64,000 bases of DNA from Alcaligenes faecalis (GCF_005311025.1 NZ_CP031747.1:2292954-2356953), one strand, 5' to 3'; positions 44,208 through 52,960 are shown, counted from the first letter of the stretch. Numbers and translations are program-made. Notes: generated from the sequence alone by a model not told the origin.

Positions 44208-44480
44208 ATGTCCATTTCAGTCTCTATCCCGACCTTGCTGCGTCCACTGACGAACGGCGAGAAGAAAGTCCAGGCCCAGGGCGCTTCGGTAGGCGAAGTG
44301 ATCGAGCATCTTGAAGGCCAGTTTCCCGGCATCAAGGTGCGCCTGATGAGCGGCGAAGACCTGCACCGTTTCGTGAACATTTACGTGAACGAAGAGGACA
44401 TCCGTTTCAGCGATGGTCTGAAAACCGCCACCCGCGCTGGCGACAGCCTGACCGTACTGCCTGCCGTAGCAGGGGGCTAA
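44208..44480 (+). CDS. MoaD/ThiS-like ubiquitin-fold sulfur carrier
   Basis: This 90-residue beta-grasp protein ends LPAVAGG, with the Gly-Gly that is adenylated and converted to a thiocarboxylate. The ATG at 44208 follows AAGGAG; an upstream in-frame start would add 27 unlikely residues. It sits between the JAMM and CaiB-like genes. It should donate sulfur to an activated acyl group in making a thiocarboxylic acid, as PdtH and QbsE do. Confidence 0.92.
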   Translation: MSISVSIPTLLRPLTNGEKKVQAQGASVGEVIEHLEGQFPGIKVRLMSGEDLHRFVNIYVNEEDIRFSDGLKTATRAGDSLTVLPAVAGG

Positions 44481-44563
44481 GACCATCTGGTCTGGATTTT
44501 CATGGTGCAAGTGCTGGTTTCTGCAATCAGCACTTGGCGTGCGCATCACTCTGGTTTGGAACT

Positions 44564-46381
44564 ATGTCTGAATTACTACATGGCTGCGGATTACGTTGGC
44601 AGATGGGCTCACAGCCCCCGTATTGGCCGGGCTTGCCTGCTGCCTTGAGCCGTCAGGCTCGATTGCTGGGTTTATCTGAACAAGGACAATCCGCAGGCCA
44701 TCAAGACGAAGCAGCATTCAGCCTGTATTCGCCTGATTTTGGAACGATTAGCACGCATCTGGAAACCGAGGCGGGCGGCATGACGCAAGCCGCGATCAGC
44801 GAGCTGAGCATGCAGGCTGCCAGCGGTATCTTGTCCGTGCATGGACGCTCCAGTGGGCTTTCGGGCACGCTGGGCCTGGATTATCTGGCCGTGCTCAGTT
44901 CAGCCATGACCCTGCAAGCGACCTTGGCGGCGGCCTTGGGCCAATTGCGCGGCGGGCGTTTCTCTACGGTGTCGGTTTCGCCCTTGGGCTGCGGCCTGCT
45001 CAGTATCGGGCAGTATCTGGCCGGGGCAACGGCGGCTCAAGATCCCGAACAGTTATTGGCGGGTAGTTACGATCCCGGCTTGCGGCCCCCCTTTGTTTCG
45101 CAAGACGGCGTGGTCTTTGAACTGGAAACCTTGGACCCGCGACCCTGGCGCGCCTTTTGGGAAGCAGTGGGCGTACCGGCCGATCTGGCCGGTCAGGCCT
45201 GGAAAGCATTTCTGCTGCGCTATGCCAAAGCGGTGTGCCCCATGCCCGCGGCGTGTTTAAGTAGTCTGCAAGCCCTGAACTTTGCCCGTTTACAGGAACT
45301 GGCCTTGCAGACCGGCATGGCCATCTTGCCGGTACGTACACCGGCTCAACGCCAGAGCGATAGTGATTACGCGGCCTTGGCCGGTCTGTGGCAGCATCAG
45401 ATTCATGCCGCGCCCGGCTCATTGAGCACCTTGCCGTCCAAGGCCGATTTGCCCCTGCGTGGTTTGCGGGTGGTGGAGTCCTGCCGTCGGATTCAAGGGC
45501 CTATTGCCGGTCACTTGCTGGCGCTGCTGGGGGCGGAGGTGATTCGTCTGGAACCGCCCGGTGGCGATCCCTTGCGCGCCATGCCGCCGTGCGTGGATGG
45601 CTGCTCGGTGCGCTTTGATGCGCTTAATCAATTCAAGACGGTGCAGGAAGTGGACATCAAATCGGCTCAAGGCCGCCAGGCCATTTACGAGCTGGTGAGC
45701 GAGTCCGATGTGTTTCTGCATAACTGGGCGCCGGGCAAGGCGGCCGAGCTGCAACTGGATGCCCAGGACTTGCACGCGGTGCGCCCGGATCTGGTCTACG
45801 CCTATGCGGGCGGTTGGGGTCAGGAGCAAGTGGACGCGCCGGGGACGGACTTCACGGTGCAAGCCTGGTCGGGTATTGCTCACACCATTTCTCAAACCTC
45901 GGATGCACGGGGCGGGTCGTTGTTTACGGTGCTGGATGTGCTGGGCGGGGTGATGGCCGCGCTGGGTATCAGTGCCGCCTTGCTGCGCCGGGGCCTGAGC
46001 GGGTCGGGCTTGCGGGTAGACAGCTCCTTGTTGGCCACGGCCGATCATCTGGCCCAGGCCGTTTCTCCCATCAGTAAAACTGGCGTGTCGGCGGTGTTCC
46101 AGACGGGCGAGGGCTTCATCGTCATCGACTGCCAGGATCAAACGCATCTGCATGCCCTGGCCGGGTGGCTGAATGTGTCGCCCGATGCTGTCTGGACGGT
46201 CTTGCCGGATCGTCTTCTGTCCCAGTCTGCCCGTAGCCTGGAAACGCAACTGGATGTGCTGGGCATACCGGCCCGCCGCGTCCATAGCAATCTGGCGCAA
46301 CTGCGTGCTGATCCATGCCTGGCGTCCCATTTCCATGACAAGGGCTATTCGTCTGTTAATTCTCCCTGGAGGTTTTTATGA
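44564..46381 (+). CDS. Two-part CaiB/BaiF-type CoA-transferase family protein
   Basis: This 605-residue protein is longer than usual family III CoA-transferases (about 400). The C-terminal part (about 300-605) is a recognisable CaiB/BaiF domain with LRGLRVVESCRRIQGPIAGHLLALLGAEVIRLEPPGGDP, NWAPGK and DAPGTDFTVQAWSG, where the Asp matches the catalytic position. The N-terminal part (about 1-250) looks like a second, diverged copy. It probably moves or holds an acyl-CoA or acyl thioester for the cluster. The gene overlaps the AMP-ligase gene by four bases. Confidence 0.82.
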   Translation: MSELLHGCGLRWQMGSQPPYWPGLPAALSRQARLLGLSEQGQSAGHQDEAAFSLYSPDFGTISTHLETEAGGMTQAAISELSMQAASGILSVHGRSSGLSGTLGLDYLAVLSSAMTLQATLAAALGQLRGGRFSTVSVSPLGCGLLSIGQYLAGATAAQDPEQLLAGSYDPGLRPPFVSQDGVVFELETLDPRPWRAFWEAVGVPADLAGQAWKAFLLRYAKAVCPMPAACLSSLQALNFARLQELALQTGMAILPVRTPAQRQSDSDYAALAGLWQHQIHAAPGSLSTLPSKADLPLRGLRVVESCRRIQGPIAGHLLALLGAEVIRLEPPGGDPLRAMPPCVDGCSVRFDALNQFKTVQEVDIKSAQGRQAIYELVSESDVFLHNWAPGKAAELQLDAQDLHAVRPDLVYAYAGGWGQEQVDAPGTDFTVQAWSGIAHTISQTSDARGGSLFTVLDVLGGVMAALGISAALLRRGLSGSGLRVDSSLLATADHLAQAVSPISKTGVSAVFQTGEGFIVIDCQDQTHLHALAGWLNVSPDAVWTVLPDRLLSQSARSLETQLDVLGIPARRVHSNLAQLRADPCLASHFHDKGYSSVNSPWRFL

Positions 46382-48039
46382 ATCACGCTGGCATCATCGA
46401 TCTGGTCCCTGCGTCATTGCGCCAACGCTGGATAGAGGACGGTACCTACCCGAACAAGCCGGTCTTTACGCTGTTCGCGGAAAAAGCCCAGGCTCATCCG
46501 GACAAACTGGCGGTGCTCTCGCCGCAAGGCAATATCAGCTATAGCGCCTTGATGGACGCGGCTCTGCGTCTGGCAGGCAGCTTGCGTCGGGCAGGGATTA
46601 TGGCGGGAGACGTGGTGGCGTATCAGCTCAGCAACCATTGGGTGTGCTGCGCCATTGACCTGGCCGCCGCGGCTTTGGGGGCGATTGTTGCGCCTTTCCC
46701 ACCCGGACGGGGCAAGCTGGATATTCAGTCGCTGGTGCGTCGTTGCGATGCACGGGCGGTGATTGTGCCGCATGAATATGCAGGCATTGATTTGTGCGAA
46801 GTGATCGAGTCCTTGCGACCTACGCTGTTGTCCTTACGTGTCCTGATTGTGCAAGGCCCATCGCGTCCGGGCTGGATGACTTTGGATTCCCTGTTCGAGG
46901 GCGAACCCCTGGCCTTGTCCGAATTGCCGGTGGTGTCTCCCAATTCGCCAGTGCGTTTGCTGGTGTCTTCGGGCACCGAGTCCGAGCCCAAGCTGGTGGC
47001 CTATTCGCATAATGCGCTGGTGGGTGGGCGGGGCCGATTCCTGCAACGCATTTCCCCTAATGATGTGGAGTTCCGGGGCATGTATCTGGTGCCGCTGGGT
47101 TCTTCATTTGGCTCTACGGCCACCTTCGGTGTGCTGTGCTGGTTGGGGGGTTCTTTGGTGGTCTTGCCCAAGTTTGATGTGCCTAGCGCGATTGCCGCCA
47201 TCAATGCCTTCAAACCCAGCTTTATTTTGGGCGTGCCCACCATGTTCCAGCGTATTGCGGCAGCGCCTGAGCTGGAGAAGGCCGATAAAGCCAGCTTGCG
47301 CGGCTTGATTGTGGGTGGTTCAGTGATTGATGAAGCCACGGTGCGTCGTTGCGTGGAAGCGTTTGATTGCGGCTTTATCAGTCTGTACGGTTCGGCCGAT
47401 GGGGTGAACTGCCACAACACGCTGGACGATCCCATCGACGTGGTCTTGAGCAGTGTGGGGACCCCTAATCCGCAAGTGTGCGAGATCCGCCTGATTGATG
47501 ACGAGGGTGCCGAAGTGCCGCAAGGCGAGGTAGGCGAAATTACCGCTCGTGGTCCCTTGAGCCCCATGCAATATGTGAACGCCCCGGAATTGGATGCCCA
47601 GTATCGGGACGAACAGGGTTGGGTGAAAACGGGCGATCTGGGTTACATCAATGCCCAAGGGCAGTTGGTACTGGCGGGTCGCAAGAAAGACATCATCATT
47701 CGTGGTGGCGCGAACATCAGCCCGGTGCAAATTGAAGGCCTGGTCATGGCTCACCCGGATGTAGTCACTGTGGCTTGCGTGCCGGTTCCCGACGCGGATC
47801 TGGGCCAGCGTATTTGCTTGTGCGTGACGGTGCGTGAAGGCGTGCCACGTTTCTCCCTGAAAGAGATTACCGACTTCTTGCGTGAGCAGGGTCTCGAAGT
47901 GAACAAGCTGCCGGAGTATCTGCGCTTTTACCGCAGCCTGCCGCTGACGCCTGCAGGCAAGATCGACAAGCGCGCCTTGGCTGCTGATGCTGCTGCATTG
48001 GGCTCTGGGGCCAAGACTGCAGCGGGGATAGCAGCATGA
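46378..48039 (+). CDS. AMP-forming acyl/aryl-acid ligase
   Basis: This 553-residue member of the acyl-adenylate family has the P-loop LLVSSGTESEPKLVAYSH (about 202-219), the motif WVKTGDLGYI, the hinge GRKKDIIIRGGANISP and the catalytic Lys in PLTPAGKIDKRAL. It would adenylate a carboxylic acid such as a pyridine or quinoline carboxylate so that sulfur from the carrier can replace AMP. PdtJ and QbsL perform the corresponding step in their pathways. Both ends overlap neighbouring genes by four bases. Confidence 0.88.
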   Translation: MNHAGIIDLVPASLRQRWIEDGTYPNKPVFTLFAEKAQAHPDKLAVLSPQGNISYSALMDAALRLAGSLRRAGIMAGDVVAYQLSNHWVCCAIDLAAAALGAIVAPFPPGRGKLDIQSLVRRCDARAVIVPHEYAGIDLCEVIESLRPTLLSLRVLIVQGPSRPGWMTLDSLFEGEPLALSELPVVSPNSPVRLLVSSGTESEPKLVAYSHNALVGGRGRFLQRISPNDVEFRGMYLVPLGSSFGSTATFGVLCWLGGSLVVLPKFDVPSAIAAINAFKPSFILGVPTMFQRIAAAPELEKADKASLRGLIVGGSVIDEATVRRCVEAFDCGFISLYGSADGVNCHNTLDDPIDVVLSSVGTPNPQVCEIRLIDDEGAEVPQGEVGEITARGPLSPMQYVNAPELDAQYRDEQGWVKTGDLGYINAQGQLVLAGRKKDIIIRGGANISPVQIEGLVMAHPDVVTVACVPVPDADLGQRICLCVTVREGVPRFSLKEITDFLREQGLEVNKLPEYLRFYRSLPLTPAGKIDKRALAADAAALGSGAKTAAGIAA

Positions 48040-49229
48040 ATCACCTTGCCATTTCCAGCGCGGCCTTGAGCCGCAAGCTGCGGCAGTTTGTGGATACCGA
48101 GATCATCCCCAACGAGGGCATTCTGGCCCAGGGGGATAATCTGGCCCGCGAGCTGACTCTGGACCTGACACGTCGTGCTCAACAGGCGGGTTTGTTCGGC
48201 AGTTTCTACCCCATGCATCGTGGTGGTCGGATCGCCAGTTTGGTCGAATACTTGCCTGTGGCTGAACAGGAAGGGCGCTCCGAATATGGTCCCGGCATTT
48301 TCGGGGCAGATGCCACGCTGGATGCGTATATGTTGAGCCATCATGGCTCGGCCAGCGTCAAACAGCGCTTTCTGACGCCCTTGCTCAAGGGGGATGCAGT
48401 GTCCAGCTATGCCATGTCCGAGCCGGACAGCATTGGTTCGATTCCGGCCACCATGCAATGTCAGGCTCGCCTGAAAGACGGGCAATGGCATGTGAATGGC
48501 CGCAAGTGGTTTATTTGTCGGGCGCAACAGGCCAGCTTCGCGACCGTGGTGGCGCGCAGCGCGGACGGCCCCGTGAATGAGTCCTTGTCCATGGTGATCG
48601 TGCCCACGGATGCGGCGGGCTTTAAAGTTGTGCGCCCCTTGCCCTTGCTGGGGCGTTATCAGGGGCAGAACGAGCTGCTGTTCAACAATGTGACCGTGCC
48701 GGAGGACTATGTTCTGGGTAGCGCCGGGCAGGGCATTGCCCTGATGCAAAAGCGCCTGGCCTTGGGGCGTATCTTGCGATCCGTGCAATGGCTGGGCTTG
48801 GCGCAACGCAGCTTTGAAATCATGTGCGAGCGCATTCACTCGGAGCGCGGAGAACTGGCCCGTCTGGCGGACAAGCAACTGGTTCGGGCGCGGGTCTATC
48901 AGGTGTACCGGGCCATTACCTCGGCCCGTTGCTTGCTGCGTGAAGCGGCTGTCAAGTTCGACGCGGGTTTGCCCAATGCGGTGGAGGTGAATGTGGCCAA
49001 GCTGGCGGCGTCGGATGCGGTCAGCGAGGCGGCAGATTCCGCTATCCAGATCATGGGGGCCGAAGGGCTGGCGGATTGGAGTCCCTTGTCTGGCATCTAC
49101 CGGGCAGCACGTACCACGCATATTCTGGATGGGGCGGACGACGCCTTGATCAGTACCGTTGGCAAGCACTTGCTGCAAGCCCACTACGCCACACAAGAGA
49201 TGGCAGATATGAACAAGGCAGTCGCATGA
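48036..49229 (+). CDS. Acyl-CoA dehydrogenase-family flavoprotein
   Basis: This 397-residue protein has the acyl-CoA dehydrogenase fold: helical N-terminal domain with ADATLDAYMLSHHGS, the middle beta-domain with YAMSEPDSIGSIPATMQCQARL and WHVNGRKWFICRA, and the C-terminal helices ending MGAEGLADWSPLSGIYRAARTTHILDG. In this cluster it may oxidise or aromatise the ring of the product precursor, for instance a dihydropyridine. That step is inferred. The stop overlaps the MFS start. Confidence 0.88.
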   Translation: MNHLAISSAALSRKLRQFVDTEIIPNEGILAQGDNLARELTLDLTRRAQQAGLFGSFYPMHRGGRIASLVEYLPVAEQEGRSEYGPGIFGADATLDAYMLSHHGSASVKQRFLTPLLKGDAVSSYAMSEPDSIGSIPATMQCQARLKDGQWHVNGRKWFICRAQQASFATVVARSADGPVNESLSMVIVPTDAAGFKVVRPLPLLGRYQGQNELLFNNVTVPEDYVLGSAGQGIALMQKRLALGRILRSVQWLGLAQRSFEIMCERIHSERGELARLADKQLVRARVYQVYRAITSARCLLREAAVKFDAGLPNAVEVNVAKLAASDAVSEAADSAIQIMGAEGLADWSPLSGIYRAARTTHILDGADDALISTVGKHLLQAHYATQEMADMNKAVA

Positions 49230-50416
49230 TGCTATCGACACGGGCAAGTCGTTCACCCTGGGTGCTGGCCAGTTTGATGACTCTGGCGATGGGCATGCCC
49301 ATGATGGTGTTTTACGCCATCGGCGTGCTGGGTCCGCAAATCATTCAGGATCTGGGCATCTCGCGCGAGCAACTGGGGTGGTTAACCACCAGCACCTTTG
49401 GGCTGGCTGCCTTGCTTTCGCCGTGGGCGGGGGCCTTGGTGCAGCGCATGGGCAATCGGCACGGTTTGTTTTTGCTGTTCCTGCTGGTGGCCATGTCCTT
49501 TAGCCTGATTGCGGTGTTGCCGGGTTTCTGGGGTGTGCTGACGGCCTTGCTCTTGTGCGGCCTGGCGCAGTCCTTGGCCAACCCGGTGACCAATCAGGTC
49601 ATTGCCCAGTTGGTACCGGCAGAGCGCAAGGCGGGGCTGGTTGGTATCAAGCAGTCCGGCGTGCAGGCTTCGGCCTTGCTGGCCGGTCTGGTCCTACCCA
49701 CCCTGGCCTACAAATTGGGGTGGCGGGGGGCGTTTGTGGTGTGGGTACCGGCCATGCTGTGCCTGTCCTACTTTGCCCTGCAGCTTTTGCCAGCCAGAGC
49801 CAGCACCGCAGCCGGCAGCATGTCCTGGCGCTTGCCATGGCCCAGCCAACAACTTTGGCTGTTAATGGCCATTCAGCTGTGCGCGGGTCTGGTGCTGTCG
49901 TCCTTCATCACTTTTCTGGGCGTATTTGCGCAGCAACTGGGCGTGTCGCCGTACTGGATAGGGATGCTGGTCAGTGGCTTTGGGGTGATGGGGATTGTGT
50001 CTCGAGTGCTCTTGACGCCTATCGCTGCCCGCTTTGGGGATGAAACCTTGTTGCTGGGCATCCTGTTTGTCATCCCGATTGTGGCCTTGTTGCTGATGAT
50101 GATGGCCGCGCCGGACAGGCTCTGGCCCCTGGGAGCCGGGGTGTTGGCCATTGGCCTGACCCTGGTTGCCACCAATGCCATTGCCATGAGCATGTTGCTG
50201 CGGGATGCCCGTTTTGGGGCGCCGGCTCGTACCGCAGGGCTGTTGTCCGTCGGGTTCTTTGGCGGCTTTGCCTTTGGTCCGCCACTGTTTGGTGTGCTGC
50301 TGCGCTCGCCCGAAGGCTTTGCCGCTGCCTGGCCTTTCCTGATGGGTATTCTGGTATGCGCCAGCTTGTTGTGCCTGATTTTGTACCAGGTTCGTCGCAT
50401 GGCGAAAGGGGAATGA
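49226..50416 (+). CDS. MFS transporter of the metallophore cluster
   Basis: This protein of about 396 residues has about 12 membrane segments, with GPQIIQDLGISREQLGWLTTSTFGLAALLSPWAGALVQRMGNR at the N-terminus in the CynX/NarK-like style. The ATGATG at 49226 overlaps the previous stop. It follows biosynthetic genes directly, so it is a good candidate for the exporter of the finished compound, complementing the putative importer at 41133. Confidence 0.82.
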   Translation: MMLSTRASRSPWVLASLMTLAMGMPMMVFYAIGVLGPQIIQDLGISREQLGWLTTSTFGLAALLSPWAGALVQRMGNRHGLFLLFLLVAMSFSLIAVLPGFWGVLTALLLCGLAQSLANPVTNQVIAQLVPAERKAGLVGIKQSGVQASALLAGLVLPTLAYKLGWRGAFVVWVPAMLCLSYFALQLLPARASTAAGSMSWRLPWPSQQLWLLMAIQLCAGLVLSSFITFLGVFAQQLGVSPYWIGMLVSGFGVMGIVSRVLLTPIAARFGDETLLLGILFVIPIVALLLMMMAAPDRLWPLGAGVLAIGLTLVATNAIAMSMLLRDARFGAPARTAGLLSVGFFGGFAFGPPLFGVLLRSPEGFAAAWPFLMGILVCASLLCLILYQVRRMAKGE

Positions 50417-50420
50417 TGGA

Positions 50421-51430
50421 ATGTCTGTAGAGGTATTGGGATCAGCCAGCATCGAGTCCATTTTTGCGAATATGGACCAGGTTGCAGAACAATGTGGAGA
50501 GCAGTTTCCCTTGTTCAGACAGTCCTCGTCCGAGCAATGGACCTTGTCGCGACGTGGCTCCTGGTTAGGGGGCTTCTGGGCGGGCTTGTGGTGGCGACGC
50601 GCCCTGATCAGCGGTCAGGAGCAGGATAGGGAGCAGGCGCTGAACTGGAGTCAGAAGCTGCAAGTCTGGCTGGAAGAGCCCAGCATCAATCGAAGCTTTG
50701 TGTTCTGGTATGGCTCCGGCCTGGGCAGCATCTGGCATGGGGATAGAGAGGCCGAAGCCCATGTCGATCAGGCTGCTGATGCCTCCAGTATTTCTGGCCT
50801 TGGGTTCCAGGATGGGGCGAGGCGGGCAATCACATGGTGAATGTGGTCTCTGGCTCCACGCTTTTAGTGCTGGATGCGCAGGGTGGGCCGGTGGCGCGTC
50901 AGTTTGGGCAATGGCATGTGGATGCCTGCCTGCGTTATCTGCAAAAACGCAGCGGAGCCTGGCGCGATACGGTCTTGTTGCGCGGGAATGATGTGTTGGC
51001 CGAGCTGGGCGCTGAAACCTGGCAACGAGGGCAGGCTTGGGCCATGTTGGGCATGGCAACCGCAACGCGCTTGTATGACAGAAAGTCCTATGCTCAAGCA
51101 GCCCTGAATGCCTGCCGATATTGGCACGAGCGTTGGGGGAGATTTGCGCATGGCTTTTTGACACAGGAGTCCCCACTAAGTCCGGTAGACCGTTCAGCCT
51201 GGGCGATTGCTTCTTTGGCTATGTATGAGCTGTCGCAGATTCTGCCGGAACAACAATGGCTGCACGAGCAATCGCGCTTGTATCTGGATGCCTTGCTGAC
51301 CCCTGAGTTAAGTGAAACAGGGCGTTTTGTGGGACATCTTTACAAAGTTGCGCCGGGGCAGTCTGAACTGGTGGAATCGGCCTGCGCCAGCTTCTTTTTG
51401 CTGGAGGCTTTGTTGGCGCATTCGGCTTGA
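50421..51430 (+). pseudogene. Frameshifted six-hairpin glycosidase-like gene
   Basis: Two frames encode one protein. The first (50421-50840) has LSRRGSWLGGFWAGLWWRRAL and SFVFWYGSGLGSIWHGD, resembling the (alpha/alpha)6 barrel of unsaturated glucuronyl hydrolases. The second frame, which starts about 50822, has GNHMVNVVSG, WQRGQAWAMLGMATATRLYD and PVDRSAWAIASLAMYELS, the rest of the same fold. One base is missing near the G runs at 50813-50827. Joined, it would be about 336 residues. It could be a true null allele, a sequencing error or a programmed shift. Its role in the metallophore cluster is unknown. Confidence 0.7.
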
Positions 51431-51457
51431 AGATAGGCCATAGACAGCTTGCTTGCT

Positions 51458-51477
51458 CCCCTTGAATGCTCAAGGGG
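51458..51477 (+). terminator. Hairpin after the metallophore cluster
   Basis: CCCCTTGA and TCAAGGGG form an 8-bp stem with a four-base loop 28 bases after the last stop of the cluster. There is no T run, so it is at most a weak terminator. Confidence 0.4.
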
Positions 51478-51567
51478 GCGGCTCTATCGGTATGATGTGC
51501 GCTTGAGTGTTCTTGATGGCCTTTCAATGCAGGAAAGCATCAAACACAAGGAGCGGGTTTTCATCCT

Positions 51568-52029
51568 ATGGCAGCCGTAAAAGAACAAACTTCTATACAG
51601 ATCCGATCCGCCATTCAGGCAGATTATGAAGGCTTGCTGGCCCTTGACACGGTAGCGTCGCAGGAGCCCGATCGCGCCTTGCAGATTCAGGACTGGATTG
51701 GGCAATCGCAGTGCTATGTGGCTGAACGGAAAGGCGTCTTGCTGGGCTATGGCGTCTTGAATTACCACTTCTTTGGCCACGGCTTTGTCGAGATGCTGAT
51801 GGTGGGGGAGTCTGGTCGGGGGCAGGGCATTGGCTCGGCTTTGCTGCGATATTTCCGGCAGATTAGTCAGACAGAAAAGCTGTTTTCTTCTACCAACCAA
51901 TCCAATCAGGCCATGCATGGCATGTTTCAGAAATTGGGCTTTCGACGTAGCGGCGTGATTGAAAATCTGGATGAAGGCGACCCGGAGATTGTGTACGTTT
52001 CTCTGGCTAATTCAGAGCCAGAAGCATAG
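51568..52029 (+). CDS. GNAT-family N-acetyltransferase
   Basis: This 153-residue protein has the GNAT fold: EMLMVGESGRGQGIGSALLRYFRQ for acetyl-CoA binding (the R/Q-x-x-G-x-G/A loop) and AMHGMFQKLGFRRSGVIENLDEGDPEIVYV at the C-terminus. It transfers an acetyl group to an amine; the substrate is unknown. It is a separate unit ended by a hairpin at 52074. Confidence 0.88.
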   Translation: MAAVKEQTSIQIRSAIQADYEGLLALDTVASQEPDRALQIQDWIGQSQCYVAERKGVLLGYGVLNYHFFGHGFVEMLMVGESGRGQGIGSALLRYFRQISQTEKLFSSTNQSNQAMHGMFQKLGFRRSGVIENLDEGDPEIVYVSLANSEPEA

Positions 52030-52073
52030 GGGCCAAGGCAGACTTGCTGAATTGAATGCCAGTATTTTGTATT

Positions 52074-52118
52074 GCAAAAAGCAGGCCAAAACACAGAAAT
52101 GGTTGTGGCCTGCTTTGC
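52074..52118. terminator. Bidirectional terminator
   Basis: AAAAAGCAGGCCA and TGGCCTGCTTTGC pair around a 17-base loop. It lies between the converging GNAT and DsrE-family genes. Confidence 0.7.
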
Positions 52119-52136
52119 ATTTGACGATGCAGCTTA

Positions 52137-52514
52137 TCAGGAGATCTGCAAAGAGCCTGTTGCGCCCATCAGCAGGTCGATCACATCCGGCGCGGTAATG
52201 ATTTCAAAGCGTGGGTCCATCTGCTCGGCGCTCAGGCCGTTATGCAGCATGCAGGACTTGCACACGGCCACGCGTCCACCTTGCTCCAGGTACTTCTTCA
52301 ACAGCTCTGCTGCCGGTTCAAAGGGGGCGCCAATACTGATGGGGTCGGCGGCACCGGGTACACCCAGCGCGACTCCTTCAGCCATCAGAATCAGGCAGGC
52401 GCTATGTCCCTTCTGAACCGCATTGACAGCCATGGTCAGGGCCACGGTTACTTTGTCGGGATTGCCCTGGGCATGGAACAGCGTCGATACAAAAGCAGCG
52501 GGTTTAGGCATCAC
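52137..52514 (-). CDS. DsrE-family protein
   Basis: This 125-residue protein has the DsrE/F-like alpha/beta fold with two cysteines in VAVCKSCMLHNGL, the position of the active cysteine of sulfur-transfer DsrE proteins, and the opening AAFVSTLFHAQGNPDKVTVALTMA. It likely carries persulfide sulfur. It follows an AhpD-like gene and lies across from a BigR-type ArsR regulator. Confidence 0.82.
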   Translation of the reverse strand: MMPKPAAFVSTLFHAQGNPDKVTVALTMAVNAVQKGHSACLILMAEGVALGVPGAADPISIGAPFEPAAELLKKYLEQGGRVAVCKSCMLHNGLSAEQMDPRFEIITAPDVIDLLMGATGSLQIS

Positions 52515-52523
52515 AATTCTCCT

Positions 52524-52575
52524 TGTTTCGGTTCAAGACTTGAATTCATTGTTTCGGTTCAAGACTTGAATTCAT
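52524..52575. repeat. Perfect 26-bp tandem duplication at the end of the AhpD-like gene
   Basis: Positions 52524-52549 and 52550-52575 are identical; the unit contains TTCAAGACTTGAATTCAT. The second copy covers the stop and last codons of the AhpD-like gene at 52559, and the first lies just downstream. It looks like a recent slippage duplication. Confidence 0.95.
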
Positions 52576-52903
52576 TGAATGCGGCAACGGCATTGGCCGC
52601 GTACATCACGGATGGACCACCGCCCATATAGATCGCAACCCCCAAGGCTTCATGTACTTCTTCCAGATTGGCTCCCATCTGCGCCAAGGCCTTGCTATGA
52701 AAGCCTATGCAGCCCTCGCAATGGGTGGCTACGCCAATTGCCAAGGCTATCAATTCTTTGGTTTTGGCATCGAGGGCGCCGCCTGTCATGGCGGCCTTGC
52801 CCAGATCTCCAAACCCTTTCATCACGTCGGCTTGGGTCTGACGTAGCTGCGCCAGATTGCTGGAAATGCCTTGGGTCAGTTGCTTGTAGCTAGTTTCACT
52901 CAT
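52559..52903 (-). CDS. AhpD-like carboxymuconolactone-decarboxylase-family protein
   Basis: This 114-residue protein has the AhpD-type signature CEGCIGFHSKAL with the CxxC redox pair and downstream His, and the helix AKTKELIALAIGVATH. Such proteins act as small peroxidase or thiol-reductase units. The ATG at 52903 has AGGAG upstream; the longer frame to 52933 does not. It is followed by the DsrE gene and is divergent from the ArsR gene. Confidence 0.88.
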   Translation of the reverse strand: MSETSYKQLTQGISSNLAQLRQTQADVMKGFGDLGKAAMTGGALDAKTKELIALAIGVATHCEGCIGFHSKALAQMGANLEEVHEALGVAIYMGGGPSVMYAANAVAAFNEFKS

Positions 52904-52960
52904 GCATGACTCCTGTCGTATTAACAAAAGCAAAGGAATACTGAAATTGTTGACTGCATT

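Noticed and set aside
47928-49256. 442-residue open frame on the minus strand
   Set aside because: It is antisense to the acyl-CoA dehydrogenase gene and has no recognisable domain.
40069-51430. Molybdopterin or thiamine cofactor synthesis from the MoeZ and MoaD-like genes
   Set aside because: The JAMM protease, AMP ligase, CaiB-like and acyl-CoA dehydrogenase genes and iron-type regulation do not fit cofactor synthesis, and no moaE, moaA or thiG is present.
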